The notes under the pieces: generated by a model
The model's database searches: none
Told to the model about the DNA's origin: nothing
Seen by the model: the letters and a program-made list of their open reading frames with translations, nothing else
Origin: Marvania coccoides
Lineage: Eukaryota > Chlorophyta > Trebouxiophyceae > Chlorellales > Chlorellaceae
Length of the DNA stretch: 64,000 nt
Reading direction: 5' to 3'
NCBI GenBank assembly: GCA_963854735.1
Contig: OY978100.1
Location: 806,001 to 870,000 of the forward strand
Made by a program: the position numbers and the translations under genes
Part shown: in pieces, positions 33,851 through 45,317 of the stretch
How positions within the stretch are numbered: position 1 is the stretch's first letter
Layout of the letters: each line of letters begins with the position of its first letter

Positions 33851-36800
33851 TTACACAGCAGTAATCATCGACTCCTCGAGGCTCTCCCCTGCCAGCATCC
33901 GCGCCCGCCCCGTCAGCGTCCCCCACTGCTCCTTCAGCTGCGCTTGCACCGCCCTGGCAGGCCATGTCCACCACCAGGGCTCAGCAGGACCAGCGTCTCC
34001 CCGGCACTCAGCGTCCTGCGCCCTCTTTGTCGCAGCTTCCAGCGCACAATGCACCGTCGAGAGCAAGTGGTCTCGCAGCATCGTTGAAGACAGCAGAATG
34101 CCTTCGCTGATGAGATCCTCGGGCGAGATGTACACCGCGTCGTAGTTGCGGCCGTCGGCGGTTTTCATGGGGCGGATGAACACGATTTTTCCGGGAGGGA
34201 ACATCGGGACGGGCTGGCCCAGCTGCCGCCTGCTCTCGTAGTAGTGCCGCAACGCTGCCGCCGCTTCTTCTGGAAGCTCGTCGTAGCCGTAGAACAGATC
34301 CTGTGGAAAACCGCATGGAAAAATGACACAACTACTGCTTAATTCCATTTTCTCAATGCTATAAAATAAAATAAAACAAAAATGTACCTTGAACTGCTGC
34401 TTTGGGCGGCGCCACCAGGGCACGAACAGCACCCACATTTTGGGCTGTTTGCACCTGGCCAGGGCGGTGATGAGCTCGTCCACGAGGCGAGCCACTGTAG
34501 AGACAGTGGCGCGGGGCACTGCGTCTTTCCCCACCACCACAGTGGTGCAGAAAGACTGCATGGCGTGGGCCAGATGCTTGCTGACCAAGCCGCCAGGGCA
34601 TGAGAAGGCGATGCACTCCAAATTGGGGTAGTACCGTCGCAGTTTGAGGGAGACGAGCGCAGCTGCGCCAGCCCCCAGACCTGTAATGAGGGATTCAACG
34701 TTGATACGCCAATTAATTAGTCGCTGATGTCCGAAATCATAATACATTGAGCTCACTGTGGCCTGTCACCACCAGCCGCCAGCCCTCGTCGTGGATCTTG
34801 CACCTCATGATGTTGCCCACCCGCTCCCCCACGCTCGGCCATCGAGAAGCCTCAGTCTTGGGCCTGGTCTTCACTCTCCTCACCACAGAATCGCCATCTT
34901 CTGCTGCCCACCCCTCGCCGTTCCCTTGCCGCTGCTGGGTTGCGTCCGCGTCGGCAAGCTCAGCTGCTGCAGCCTCCCCTTCCCCAGCCGTTTCGCCCTC
35001 CATGAGCTCCTCCAGGATTCCCCGCTCCCGCATGTCTTGAAACACGGCGCGTGCCGCCCCCACCATGCCGGCGTGAGCTAGCGCAGGGGCCCTGCCCTGC
35101 AGCGCAGCTGCCACGTCGCCAGGCAGCCAGTCGTCCACCGGCTCTGGGTGAACGACAGCGTCGGTAACGAGATCGGCAATACTGAAGGTTCCACGCAGAG
35201 CGATGACCACCGCGCGCTGGTCGTGGTCTAATAATGCGGGAAGAAAGGAAGACAATGAATTTTGGAACAGAATTGCACATCACATTTTTTCATATATATA
35301 TGGATTGAAGTTACTCTACTGACCCAAGGCGATCATGTAGGGCAAGTGAGCCAGCACCCGGTTGCAGCTGTTCAAATAGAGCAGCTCTGTGGCGGGCGCC
35401 GCAGCCACGGCCGCCATTTTCCCCATCGCTTTCGTCACAACGTCCGCAGGGTCTGGAGGCCCGAAGCACAGCATGTCGAGAAAGGAAGACCGGGACTCGG
35501 GCTCCAGGGAGTAGACGGCATATGCATACCGCAGGAAAGCCTGCGCCCGCGACAGCGCGTCTGTCCGAACAGGCGCGTGCCGCCCCGCATAAATTTCAGT
35601 TAGAGATTCGGCAGGAATTGACACCAGCCCCGTTAGATCCTCGACTTGACGAGAGGGCGTGATGATGGTGGGATAGTGCAGCGTGACAGCCCGCTGCAGC
35701 GCTCCTCCAGGGGTAAATGCCGCCTCTGAGACGTCCTCTTGTTGTTGTTGTACTTCAACGCTGCTATCAGCAGAAGATGGTAGCGGTAATGCATGAGGCC
35801 CTGTAGCTGAAGACCCAGCGCGAAACACAGTTGCTGCCTCCCGGCCGCTTTGGTTTTCTTCGCCTGCTGACGGCGGCGTTGGCGGCTCAGGGTGGAACCA
35901 AATGGCGGGCTCCTCCAGCTGCAGGTTGGCCAGATCCAGGGACTCCTGCTGTTTGATGGAGAGCACAGCCTCGTCGAATGGGCCCTCTCCCAGTCGCTCC
36001 ACCTCCTTTGCAATGGCGTCGGCAATCTGATCGGCAGTCTGCTCCGGCGCCTCTTCGCTCCCAGCGACGCTCTCAGCCGCCGCTTCAGCTGCAGCTTGGG
36101 TGATTTGATCATCTGCCGCAGCAGCCACGCCGTGCAGCTTATCGCAGAGGTCTCCTGCCGCAGAGTTGGTTGGGTGCGGCACCGAGAAAGAAGGCTGCAG
36201 AGTAAAGGAAGAAGAAAGTCCGCCACTGACAGAAGTGGTGGGCGGCGGCGGCGGCAGCTGCGCAGGCGTGGACTTGGCTGAGTTCAGCGCCCGTGTGAGC
36301 CTCGGATCCGAAGGAATCCAGCAGAAATCGTCGCCCTCTGCTGCATCGGCGCTGAAGGCGCTATCTTCCTCTTCTTCCAGCTCGTCGCCGCCACCCGCAC
36401 TGCCGCCTCCGCTGCGTCGCCCTCCGCCTCCTGAAGACGTCTCCCGCAGCACGGAAAACACGGGAAGCAGCGCTTTTGCGATCCGCAGCCGACGCCGGCG
36501 TTTCTGCGCTGCGCCGGTGAGAATGGCTGCAGCCGCGATGTCGGTGGCCTCCAGGTCGGTGTGGCCTAGAAATCCTGCGGCCAGCTGCGCAATGTTTTTC
36601 AGGGGAGGGCGTTTGCCTTTGTCAGGGGGGCTCTCGATCTTTTGGCGGCAGCAGAAAAGGGTGGCGATGCATGCGCAGCGTTGCTCCCACGTTTCCTGTT
36701 CTTGAATGTCGGGGAAAGCGTTGCAGAAGATGGCCACGCCCACACTGTATACATTGATAAAAACGCAAGTATTTTTATTTAAATAAATCATAATGATTAT

Positions 36801-37428
36801 CATTTATTTCCATGACGGAAGACGCAGATGTAAAAAGGACACCGAAACACTTACAGAGCTAGAAAGACAAATGAAAAGTTTATAAACACCATAACGCGCG
36901 CAAAGTTGGCAACGCCAGCTTGCTCTGAGGGTGACCAGCAGTCGGGCGATAGGTCAGCAACAATCCATGTACCCACAGCAGTGGCTACCAGCTGCATCAC
37001 CAAGGGCACGGTTCCGGCGTACAGCAGCGGCACGACCCAGTGCCGCTTTGACTCCTCAAAAGGAGCGCCTGCATGCAAAATAATGTGAAAAACTCGGCAC
37101 ACGGAAATTAAAATTTAGAAAAACCTGAGAAAGGACCTAGATTCTAGTTGGTGAAATATTTGCAAAAGGCACCATTACCTTGCATGCCGTTGTAGAAAAG
37201 CAACACGTCAACAACAAGAGACAGAGCAAAGCTGACCAGCATCTCAGAAAATAGAACAATAAAGCCCACTCCCTCCCAACTCCCGCAGCCATGAGGTGGG
37301 CGAACGGCTGCACCAATAACAATCGCCACGATCCATGGAAAGTGGTAAACAAGGGCTAAGCTTGCGGGGAGAGGCACAATGTCTGTGCTAAAATGCCATC
37401 GGCGACCAAACAAACGAATGGCAGGCAT
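33851..37428 (-). CDS. Sn1-specific diacylglycerol lipase (DAGL-alpha-like), membrane-bound
   Basis: Exons 37428..37179, 37068..36855, 36744..35324, 35227..34757, 34680..34388 and 34300..33851; 1032 aa, every join in phase. The N-terminus MPAIRLFGRRW-FSTD, several membrane spans in exons 1-2, and a cytoplasmic lead-in follow the layout of animal DAGL. The lipase domain has AVVIALRGTFSIADLVTDAV, the Ser elbow GHSLGAG (Ser about 786, codon split by intron 4), AFSCPGGLVS, the Asp in VVGKDAVPR (about 838) and a His near 961 (LRDHL). A long Ser/Glu/Gln-rich insert with acidic patches lies between the membrane part and the lipase. In animals DAGL makes 2-arachidonoylglycerol; here the substrate is presumably membrane diacylglycerol (inference). 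Confidence 0.9.
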
Positions 37429-37446
37429 TTTTCGGTTGAAATAAAA

Positions 37447-37451
37447 TTACA
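37447..37451 (-). terminator. TGTAA polyadenylation signal, PSF1
   Basis: TGTAA on the - strand 118 nt past the PSF1 stop and just upstream of the DAGL ATG (37428), marking the border of two tandem genes only 140 bp apart. Confidence 0.4.
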
Positions 37452-37568
37452 GAAAAAATGAAATTGATTTTAGAGCTGTCAATGAATGTAAAAAAAAAAA
37501 AAACGAAATAAAAAATTGAAGCTGGTGCGAAGTCACCCAATTTTTTCTTATTTCTTTTTTCAGCAGCT

Positions 37569-38726
37569 TCAGCCGTCTGTCCCTCCCACGCACTCTAGCA
37601 CTCCGTCCATGATGAGCCCGTGCGCCTCTTCCCGCGGCAGCCAGTGTGACTGCCCCCTCCTGAGTTTCACCGACCCCCCGCTGAACACCGCCTCTCCGTA
37701 GTCGCGCAGCACCCGCACCTGGACGAAGGGGTCGTCGGGGGGCACAGGGTCCTGCAAAGCAAGAAAGGGAGAAAAATGGCATATACATGAGATGGCGATA
37801 AAGATACTCCATGTTTGCTTGTTTAAAAAAACAGGAAAAGAAGACAGAATTGCTACAGCGAAATGCCAGAATGTAATGACGTTATTGTCAGAATGTAATG
37901 ACGTTATTTTCGTACCGCCCTGAGGTCCAGCCCCACCCCACCAAGCTCGCGCGACCGCATGTACTTGCTCAACAATTTGCTGTACTCTTTGCTAAACTCC
38001 AACTCCTGGGGGGTGATGTTGGACTTGACCGTGTCCGGCAGATTGCCGTGGGACCACTGCAGATCCTGTAACAAATCCAGCCGCTTTTTTCTGCAAACAT
38101 AGCGGGAACACAAAAAAATCAGCATTATAAAAGGGAAATTACAGGAAAAGGCATATTTTTTGCTGTGATTAGAAAGTTTTGTAAAAATAACAATTTTTCG
38201 ACCATAGACAGATCTTACGTGTATGCCATGAGCAGCCTCTTGTTGCGGAGGATCGCCGAGTGATAAACCACCACCTCTGTGGCTTCTGCTTCGCTGCCAT
38301 GCCACACCGCTGCGCCGCCAGCCGAGGGCTCCTCCCCTGCCTCCTCCTGCTGCCTCCTGTGCCGCGCCATAGCGTCGCTGCAGGGGAGAAAACAGTTGAT
38401 GAAAAAGTGAGGTCGTGCAGCGGCAGGTCGGCTCTGGGAATCATCAACTCAGCGCTCTCACAATCCAACTACGACTTACGTAAAGACTTCCTTCAGCTGG
38501 TCATGCTGAACTTTGGTCTCGTCAATGACACTCCTAAACAAGTCATCCTGCAGGCAACAGAGAGGATTAAATAGTGAGAAGAAGCGGGAGACACACAGCA
38601 CCTCCGCCGTGTGCAACCAAACCAAGCCTGCTGTTCTCTCACATTAAATGGCGGCATATTTTCTGCTGGACATGTTGCCACCTCTGTCAAGAGGTCATAG
38701 GCTTGTCTGCAAAAGGACCGTGACAT
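37569..38726 (-). CDS. PSF1: GINS complex subunit PSF1
   Basis: Exons 38726..38643, 38547..38480, 38377..38219, 38090..37916 and 37751..37569; 222 aa. The start (SFCRQAYDLLTEV) aligns with the PSF1 N-terminus, followed by PPFN, LRNKRLLMAYT, FSKEYSKLLSKYMR, and the C-terminal B-domain ending VRVLRDYGEAVFSGGSVKL and LPREEAHGLIMDGVLE. PSF1 with SLD5, PSF2 and PSF3 forms GINS, part of the CMG replicative helicase with MCM and CDC45. Exon 3 carries a Glu/Gly/Ala-rich insert before the conserved LLRN-type helix, longer than in animals. A short direct repeat (GAATGTAATGACGTTATT twice) is in intron 4 at about 37869-37908. Confidence 0.93.
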
Positions 38727-39007
38727 ATTTCGGTTGGTGAAGCAAAATTGAATTAAAATTTAAAGAGTGATCCGTGCACTGGCCGGCCTGCTGAGCTATG
38801 GAAACATGTGGGATCGCTGTAAAGAATGCATTTGTAAAGGCGATTGATTGATGAAGCGCATTGTCAAGAATCAAATTTAAACTCGTTTGGAAACAACGAA
38901 CAAAACGACGATTCAAAGCGTGCAGCTCGGCATTTTTTTATATTATTTTTGTTCAATTATAGTAGCTGGTGTCGCAACACCGCAAGCTTTAGTTGGCATC
39001 ACTTTCG
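38727..39007 (+). promoter_or_regulatory. Divergent promoter of PSF1 and the BSD gene
   Basis: 281 bp separate two ATGs on opposite strands. AT-rich, no clear TATA pair; it must hold both promoters and 5' leaders. Confidence 0.5.
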
Positions 39008-40282
39008 ATGTTCGGTTCGATCAATGCCGACGCCTTGTGGGCAAGCGCCCTTGAGAAGGCGACGGAAGCCGCTGAAAAAGCAAAATCCGTGGCTCAAGTG
39101 ATCTCCGAAAAGGGCATGGTGAGTGCGCCCATGTCGGTAGACCCGTGATTCGCCTCTGCTCACTCTTGTGTCCCCCGTCTGCAGGAGTTGGCCGAAGCCA
39201 CAGCTGAAGAAGCAAACAAGAAGTTCAAGGACTTTGGTCTTGCAGACGCTGTTTCCAAAGGCGCCCTCCCTGGACCTGCCCAGCCTGCGGTGAGCTCAGC
39301 TGCTCTTCATTGCCTCTCATTTATCCCATTTCTAACAATGGTTTTAACTGTATTCCCCCCTGCGCAGCCCCCCTCCGAGGAAGAGCTCGTGGCCTATGGC
39401 GTGACCCCTCCATTTGTGGAGTTCATCCGCTCCCTAAACTACAACAATTTCCGCGATTTCCCGTCTGAAGGGAGCGCTGCTGCCACCCCCGCCTCTGACG
39501 CCCCCACGCTCAACCCCTGGCAGGTGCGGCACGCCCTGCTGGTGGTGCGCGCGGTGAACGAGGTCAACGAGTTGCGCTACGTTTTGTGCCCGCGCTACAT
39601 GAACGACCAACGCTTTTGGGAAATTTATTTTGCCCTGGCCAAAGACCACCTTCCCGTGACTGCCTCCGCCTGGAACGAAGGTGACCCGCTGCCCGCGCTG
39701 TCGGGCGTGCAGCAGAGCAATGATGACGCCTTCATGTCGTTGGGGGGGCTGCAGGTTCACTTCCAGACCATCGGCAATCAAATCGGCAGCAAGCTGCAGG
39801 AGGCGGCCGAAGCTGCGTCCCATCTGAAGGCCCCTGGCGGCGTGGAGCTCACCTCATTGCTGCCCAGCATCAGCGGCTTGACGGGCGACAGCGTGGCGGG
39901 GGCGCTGCCGTCCCTGAGCGGCGCAGGGGCAGCGGTCGGTTCAGCAGCGGCGTTGGACACAGCTGGCGGTGGGGCGCTGCTGGAGGCGGATCCTGACCTA
40001 GAGGCGTACCTGCAGGTGGCGGATGAGGCGCGTGAGGGTGGATATGAGGACGAATTGGTGGAAGAAGATGTTGAAGAAGGGGAAGACGACCTTGATCTTG
40101 ATCAATATTTGAATGAGCTGTCGGCGGAGGTGGACGCAGCTGAAGGAGGGGAGGGAGGAGAGGAAGAAGAGGAAGAAGACGGTGTGGACGTGGATGCGGT
40201 GCTGAAGGAGCTTGAGGAGGATGCGGCAGAAGAAGGGCAGGAGGAGGCGGCCGAAAAGGAGGCGGTGACACGAGAAGTATGA
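39008..40282 (+). CDS. BSD-domain protein with acidic C-terminus
   Basis: Exons 39008..39118, 39185..39289 and 39368..40282; 376 aa. The N-terminus is an Ala/Glu/Lys helix (ALWASALEKATEAAEKAKSV). The BSD domain lies in exon 3: FVEFIRSLNYNNFRDFP, a gap with Ser/Ala, then WQVRHALLVVRAVNEVNELR, then RYMNDQRFWEIYFALAKDHL with the diagnostic F-W pair. The rest is Ala/Gly-rich, then a strongly acidic Asp/Glu tail. Plants and algae hold many such BSD proteins of unknown role; BSD domains occur in TFIIH p62 and synapse-associated proteins. It shares a promoter region with PSF1. Confidence 0.85.
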
Positions 40283-40353
40283 TAGGATTGTTACATACTT
40301 GATTGAACTTGGCTCCTCTCAAAAGTAGTTGGATAAGGTTCGGAAAGCTACCG

Positions 40354-40358
40354 TTACA
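40354..40358 (-). terminator. TGTAA polyadenylation signal, Alba gene
   Basis: TGTAA on the - strand 163 nt past the Alba stop; a second copy is at 40291-40295. Both lie close to the convergent BSD gene end (40282). Confidence 0.35.
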
Positions 40359-40520
40359 CTCTGTTATTATACTCGCATGTTTTTCATTTAACGTTTCGCC
40401 ATCTCTCTAATCGCTCGGCATTGTTGAAAATGAAAGAATATTTCACAGTGAACTACGTCGTTGGAAGAAAGGGCTTCGCGCGTTCATTCACGATACAAGT
40501 GCAAGAGGGAGGGGCATCCG

Positions 40521-41252
40521 TCATTCTGCTGCCTCTTCGGCTGCGGGCGCCTCTCCTTCCTCCTGCGGTGCCTCCTTTGCCTCTGCCGCCAAAATCTCAT
40601 CAAAATTCTCAGATTTTGTCAAAATCACCTCCATCTTGGGCTTCAACCGGACCCTGTATTTCGATAGCACAAGGGGGAGAGAAAATCGTTTGAAAGCCAT
40701 CATGACCAAGTGCCAAGAAACGTGTTTATTATATAAATTTGGGGGGTGGCGTTGATCAATACAAATACTCACTTGGAGTCTTCGGTGCCTTCGCGGGTCT
40801 CCAACAGGGTGAATATTTTCTTTTCCACAGCCAACCCCCGGTTCTTCAGCAGCTCAGCCACGGTCACCAGCGAGCTAATGGCCACGCCCAAAGCAGACAG
40901 GTGCACCTCGCCCTCCTCTTGCAAATGCCTCTGCACGAAGGGGTAGAAAACCAAACCGCACCATGAGCTCTTGCGACTCGGCAGAATGCTTTGCTGTTCA
41001 TAGGATGAAGGAGAGGAGCCTTTTTTGTTGTTTTATCGTCTCGACGTCAACCCACCTTGCAGACTCCCAGATAGCTGATGGGTTTCCTCGTTGAAGAGAT
41101 GAGCACTCTGCGTGGGCGAACACCGAGATCAAAGGTCTTATCAGAAGGATTTCGACAGGGTTCCATTATAAAAAATGTTTGATGAACAATCATCACTCGA
41201 AACAAAAACCCGATACCTACTTTGAAAGTCCAGGCTCTGCTGCAGTTGACAT
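40521..41252 (-). CDS. Alba-family DNA/RNA-binding protein
   Basis: Exons 41252..41221, 41107..41056, 40930..40773 and 40653..40521; 124 aa, phases 2, 0 and 2. The product reads as an Alba domain: VLISSTRKPISYLGVCKRHL, then EVHLSALGVAISSLVTVAEL with LKNRGLAVEKK, and KMEVILTKSENFDEIL. It is close to the plant protein type represented by Arabidopsis At2g34160. Alba proteins bind DNA or RNA, and in plants and protists act in RNA metabolism and R-loop stability. The Glu/Ala-rich tail is acidic. Exon 1 is only 32 nt; the second exon starts at AGTGCTC after CCCACGCAG. No targeting signal. Confidence 0.9.
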
Positions 41253-41534
41253 GGTGGCACGAAATCAATCCCTCGTCACTGGTGCAGTGGTGATTAATAT
41301 ACGGTCTCGAAGACTTTGTGTGTGAAGCGATGTGATTTTAATAATTTGGGTCAAAGGTTTAATGTGCAGCTGCTGATCAGGTGACGGGGGTTTTCAACAG
41401 AGAAGGCAGGCACGCAGAATAAGTGAGAGTCGAAAAAGGGCGCGATTGGGAGAGAGACCATTCCTCGCAAGGAAGAAAGGACTAGTAAAAAGGAGTTTTC
41501 CGGTGCCAAATTCTCAAACGCACACATACACAAA

Positions 41535-41544
41535 TATATATATT
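41535..41544 (+). promoter_or_regulatory. TATA-like box upstream of Rubisco activase
   Basis: AATATATATATTT centred about 48 nt before the ATG at 41587. A TATA-driven start would leave a short leader. Highly expressed photosynthesis genes often have such boxes, but this assignment is by position only. Confidence 0.35.
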
Positions 41545-41586
41545 TAATTCTCCCTCCATCCCTCGCCGCTCCGAGAAGCTCCCAAA

Positions 41587-43287
41587 ATGGCTCCTCTTGC
41601 CCTCCAGCAGAAGGCTAGGTGAGTGTTGTTAGAATTTTTCCTACAACGCTCTTCCCCCACAGTGATCAGCGCTGCTTGCAGCTTTTTCCCGTGCCCACGT
41701 ACTTGATCTTCCATTGGAGCGCAATGCGCCGTGTTTCGTGCGTGTTCGCTGAAGCCTAAAACTTATCATCTTTGTTTTTATCTGCAGCATCTGCGGTGCG
41801 CGCTCCACCGCCTTCAGTTCCGGCGCCCGCCTTTCCGCGAAGAATGTGAGTTCAATTTCACCGGCACATTCCCAAACTTGGGCACCCCACAACTTTATCG
41901 ACGAAAATCGAAAAATCTACTACCTCTCCAACGATCTCCTCGCATTTTTGCCGCCCATGGCCCACCCATTACCTGTTTTCCCATCACATTGCCACCTCGG
42001 GTTGGCTTGCAGCACAAAAGCGCCGCTCTTTGGCCTCTTTTCCCCTCATTTTTCACTCTTCACCAAGCCGTCGGTGACTTTTTTGTGCCTCCTCCTCACC
42101 TCCTTCCCTCACCTCTCTTCCAGGTGCGCAACGGCGCCATTGTGACCATGTCCTCCGGCAAGAAGGAGCACAAGGGCCGGTGGAAGGGCCTCGACGCCGG
42201 CATGGACATGTCTGACGACCAGCAGGACATCTCCCGCGGCCGCGACATGGTCGACTCCCTCTTCCAGGGCGCTGGCGGCTTCGACGGCACCCACAACGCG
42301 GTGCTGTCCTCCGCCGACTACCTGGCCAACGCCTCCCGTTCGTTCAACAACGTCGAGGACGGCTTCTACATCTCCCCCTCCTTCCTGGACAAGCTCTCCA
42401 TCCACATCGCCAAGAACTTCCTTGACCTGCCCAAGATCAAGGTGCCCCTGATTTTGGGCATCTGGGGTGGCAAGGGCCAGGGCAAGACCTTCCAGTGCGG
42501 CCTTGCCTTCAAGAAGCTCGGCATCGCGCCCATCGTCATGTCTGCCGGTGAGCTCGAGTCCGGCAACGCCGGTGAGCCCGCCAAGCTGATCCGCCAGCGT
42601 TACCGCGAGGCGTCCGACATCATCAAGAAGGGCAAGATGTGCGCCCTGTTCATCAACGATCTGGACGCCGGAGCCGGCCGCATGGGCGGCGCCACCCAGT
42701 ACACCGTCAACAACCAGATGGTGAACGCCACCCTCATGAACATCGCCGATAACCCCACCAACGTGCAGCTGCCCGGCGTGTACAAGAACGAGGAGATCCC
42801 CCGCGTGCCCGTCATTTGCACCGGTAACGATTTCTCCACCCTCTACGCCCCCCTCATCCGCGACGGCCGCATGGAGAAGTTCTACTGGAACCCTACCCGC
42901 GAGGACCGCATCGGCGTGTGCATGGGCATCTTCCAGTACGACGACGTTGACCGTGCCGACGTGGAGAAGCTGGTGGACACCTTCCCCGGCCAGTCCATCG
43001 ATTTCTTCGGTGCCCTGCGCGCCCGCGTCTACGACGACAAGGTGGCCGAGTGGATCACCACCATGGGCGTGGAGAACATCGGCGCCCGCCTGATCAACTC
43101 CCGCGCCGGCAAGATCGAGTTCGAGAAGCCCTCGATGACGCTGAGCACGCTCATGAAGTACGGAAACCTGCTCGTGGACGAGCAGGAGAACGTGCGACGC
43201 GTGCAGCTGGCCGACGAGTACATGACCGGCGCTGCGCTGGCTGGCTCCTCCGGCTCCTCGCTCCCCGAAGCCTACAAGGCGTCATAA
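41587..43287 (+). CDS. RCA: Rubisco activase (green type)
   Basis: Exons 41587..41618, 41788..41845 and 42124..43287; 417 aa. The first two exons code a transit peptide (Ala/Ser/Gln/Arg, [10 protein letters not shown]), so the protein goes to the plastid stroma. The AAA+ core has Walker A GGKGQGKT (about 145-152), Walker B ([11 protein letters not shown]), sensor 1 ([14 protein letters not shown]) and [10 protein letters not shown]. The long N-terminal block ([20 protein letters not shown]) is typical of green activases. It uses ATP to free inhibited Rubisco active sites of sugar phosphates. There is no C-terminal redox-active Cys extension, so it is the short (beta) form. Codons end almost always in G or C, much more than in neighbours, as expected for a highly expressed gene. 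Confidence 0.97.
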
Positions 43288-43954
43288 GCAGCATTGAACG
43301 CGTGCTAGGCTTGTGTGCTTCCTTGACTTGTTCCTGCCTGCCTCTACTTTCTTATGTGTCCTTGTTTTTTCCCCGCTCCTCGGTGTTCCATTTTTTCTTT
43401 TTTCATTTCTAATTAATTCTTCCCTCCGACGGATGTGAGAGAAGGGGCACTCGTCTAGCGACCGTTGATGTACCAAGACTTGAGAAACTAAAAAAAAAAA
43501 AGGGAGATAATTCATTTTCTAATTCATGAGACGTCTTTAGAATTATTGGTTTTGCCGTGCTTTGGGGCCGAAAGCCAGCTGCTTTTTCGCTCGCTTTTGT
43601 GCTCTTCAGTGTCGACAGCTTGATTTTGTGCGTGTAACGATTTTATATATCAGCTGAGAAGGAGAGGCAGTTAAATTGTCAGTTGGGTGACGGAAGACAG
43701 CACGACGGCGGGGGGCCTTGGCAGGAGACCAGGAAGCCATCATGGCAGGAGGCGCATTGGAGCGACCAATCGGGATTGTCGGGTTTCTCCTCATCTCTGG
43801 ACAGCTTGGCCCCCAAAGCCATTCATTATCTTGGCCACGAGCCCCCCCACACAACGCGTCGCTGAGAGCCCAGAATTGCACGCAAAGTTTCAAGGAGGGA
43901 AGGTGGGCCACCCAGTCAGAGGAGTGTTTTATTGATTTTCAACACGCTGTCGCC
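43288..43954 (+). other. Activase 3' region and spacer
   Basis: A pyrimidine-rich 3' UTR-like stretch, a TGTAA at 43633-43637, and an open frame upstream of the desaturase ATG that does not look like real coding sequence. Confidence 0.5.
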
Positions 43955-45317
43955 ATGATAGACAGCCCTTCACACCACTGGACGTCGGCCAGCGAGCCGC
44001 ACGCCATCAGGAGGAAAATTATTCTGAAAAAACATGGCAGCGAAGTAAGATCTCTAAAATGTTGACCCCCATCCCAATCCCAGTACTGGTCCCTCGTGTT
44101 TCACAGCATATCCAGCTCTTTCGAGCGGGTGCTTTAACTAAAGGACCCAAAAACTTCGGGAGCAACCCCCTCATGTTTCGAAACATTTCGAGTTCCCCGC
44201 TTGCCCTGCTCACGCCTTCCCCCCTTTAAATGCTGCAGATTCGCAAACTGTGCGGCAACAACCCCTGGACGGCGCTCCCGGTCACCATCGCCTGCATTTT
44301 GCAGACCGCTGCCGCCGCCGCCATGGGCCTGTACAACGTGCCCTGGTGGGGCGTGTTCCTGCTGTCGTGGGCCATCGGCTCCATCGGCGCCGGCAACCTG
44401 ATGGCTGCCCACCACGAAATCTCGCACTACCTTGTCTTCAAGAAGCCCATCTGGAACCGGGCGCTCATGATCGCCGCCAACCTCCCGCTGGCCGCGCCGC
44501 TGGGCAGCATGTTCAGGAACTACCACATCGACCACCACAACGAGATGGGGGTGGACAAGGTGGACACCGGGCTGTGGACCTCGCAGGAGCACTGGTGGGT
44601 GCGCGGCAACGCCGCCGTCAAGACCTTCTTCCTCCTCATCTTCCCCATCCCCTTCTTCTTCCGCCCCTTCTTCATGAAAATCGTGAAGCCCCTGGACCTG
44701 TCCGACCTCCTCTCCTGGATCCTGGTGCCCGCCTTTGACGTGGCCATCTGCTACTATGGCGGATACTCCCTCAAGCCCCTGGCCTTCCTCCTCCTGGGCA
44801 CCTACCACGGCGTGGGGCTGCACCCCATCGCTGGCCACTGCATCTCCGAGCACGTAGACCTGCACGGCAGCGGCCAGGAAACTCACTCCTGCTACGACAA
44901 CATCCTCAACCCCCTGCTCTACAACTTTGGGTACCACGTCGAGCACCACGACTTCCCCAACATCCCCTGGAACAGGTGAGCGATGCCTGAGTTTACTGCT
45001 GTTTGTTTTTTGCGTTGGTTTCAACCGTCAAGAAAGTCTCTAAACCCATTCCCCCCCCCTTTTCCTTTTCTCAACCATCAATCAGGCTGCCCAAACTGCG
45101 CGTCATCGCCCCTGAGTTTTACGAGACCGTGCCTTACTACACCTCCTGGACCTACGTGATGTGGAAGTTCATCACTGACCCCTCTGTGGGCAAAAACGGC
45201 ATCATGACCAAGCGGGTGCAGCGCACCGGCGAAGGAAAGGCGCCTGTCGACCAAAAGCCCTTCACTCCGGCCGCCGAGATGCCGCTCCTGCGCAACCTCA
45301 AGGCCACCACTGACTGA
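43955..45317 (+). CDS. Sphingolipid delta-4 desaturase (DES1/DEGS type)
   Basis: Exons 43955..44044, 44239..44975 and 45086..45317; 352 aa. The N-terminus (HHWTSASEPHAIRRKIILKK) corresponds to the W-x6-PHA-RR-x-I pattern of DEGS. Histidine boxes: HHEISH (88-93), HIDHH (126-130) and HVEHH (263-267); hydrophobic spans lie around them. GLHPIAGHCISEH is the DES1-specific block, and HDFPNIPWNRLPKLR follows the third box. The enzyme adds the delta-4 double bond to ceramide long-chain bases in the ER using cytochrome b5. The C-terminal tail is longer than in animals. Start is the ATG that gives the family N-terminus; longer upstream frames are open but unconvincing. Confidence 0.93.

Noticed and set aside
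36166..36705. + strand open frame of 179 codons
   Set aside because: Antisense of the DAGL Ser/Glu-rich insert.
38697..38726. Intron acceptor TTTTGCAG inside PSF1 exon 1
   Set aside because: The residues before it (SFC) align with the PSF1 N-terminus, so it is coding sequence.
43742..43954. Longer desaturase N-terminus from 43742
   Set aside because: The frame is open but composition is not protein-like; the DEGS-type N-terminus starts at 43955.
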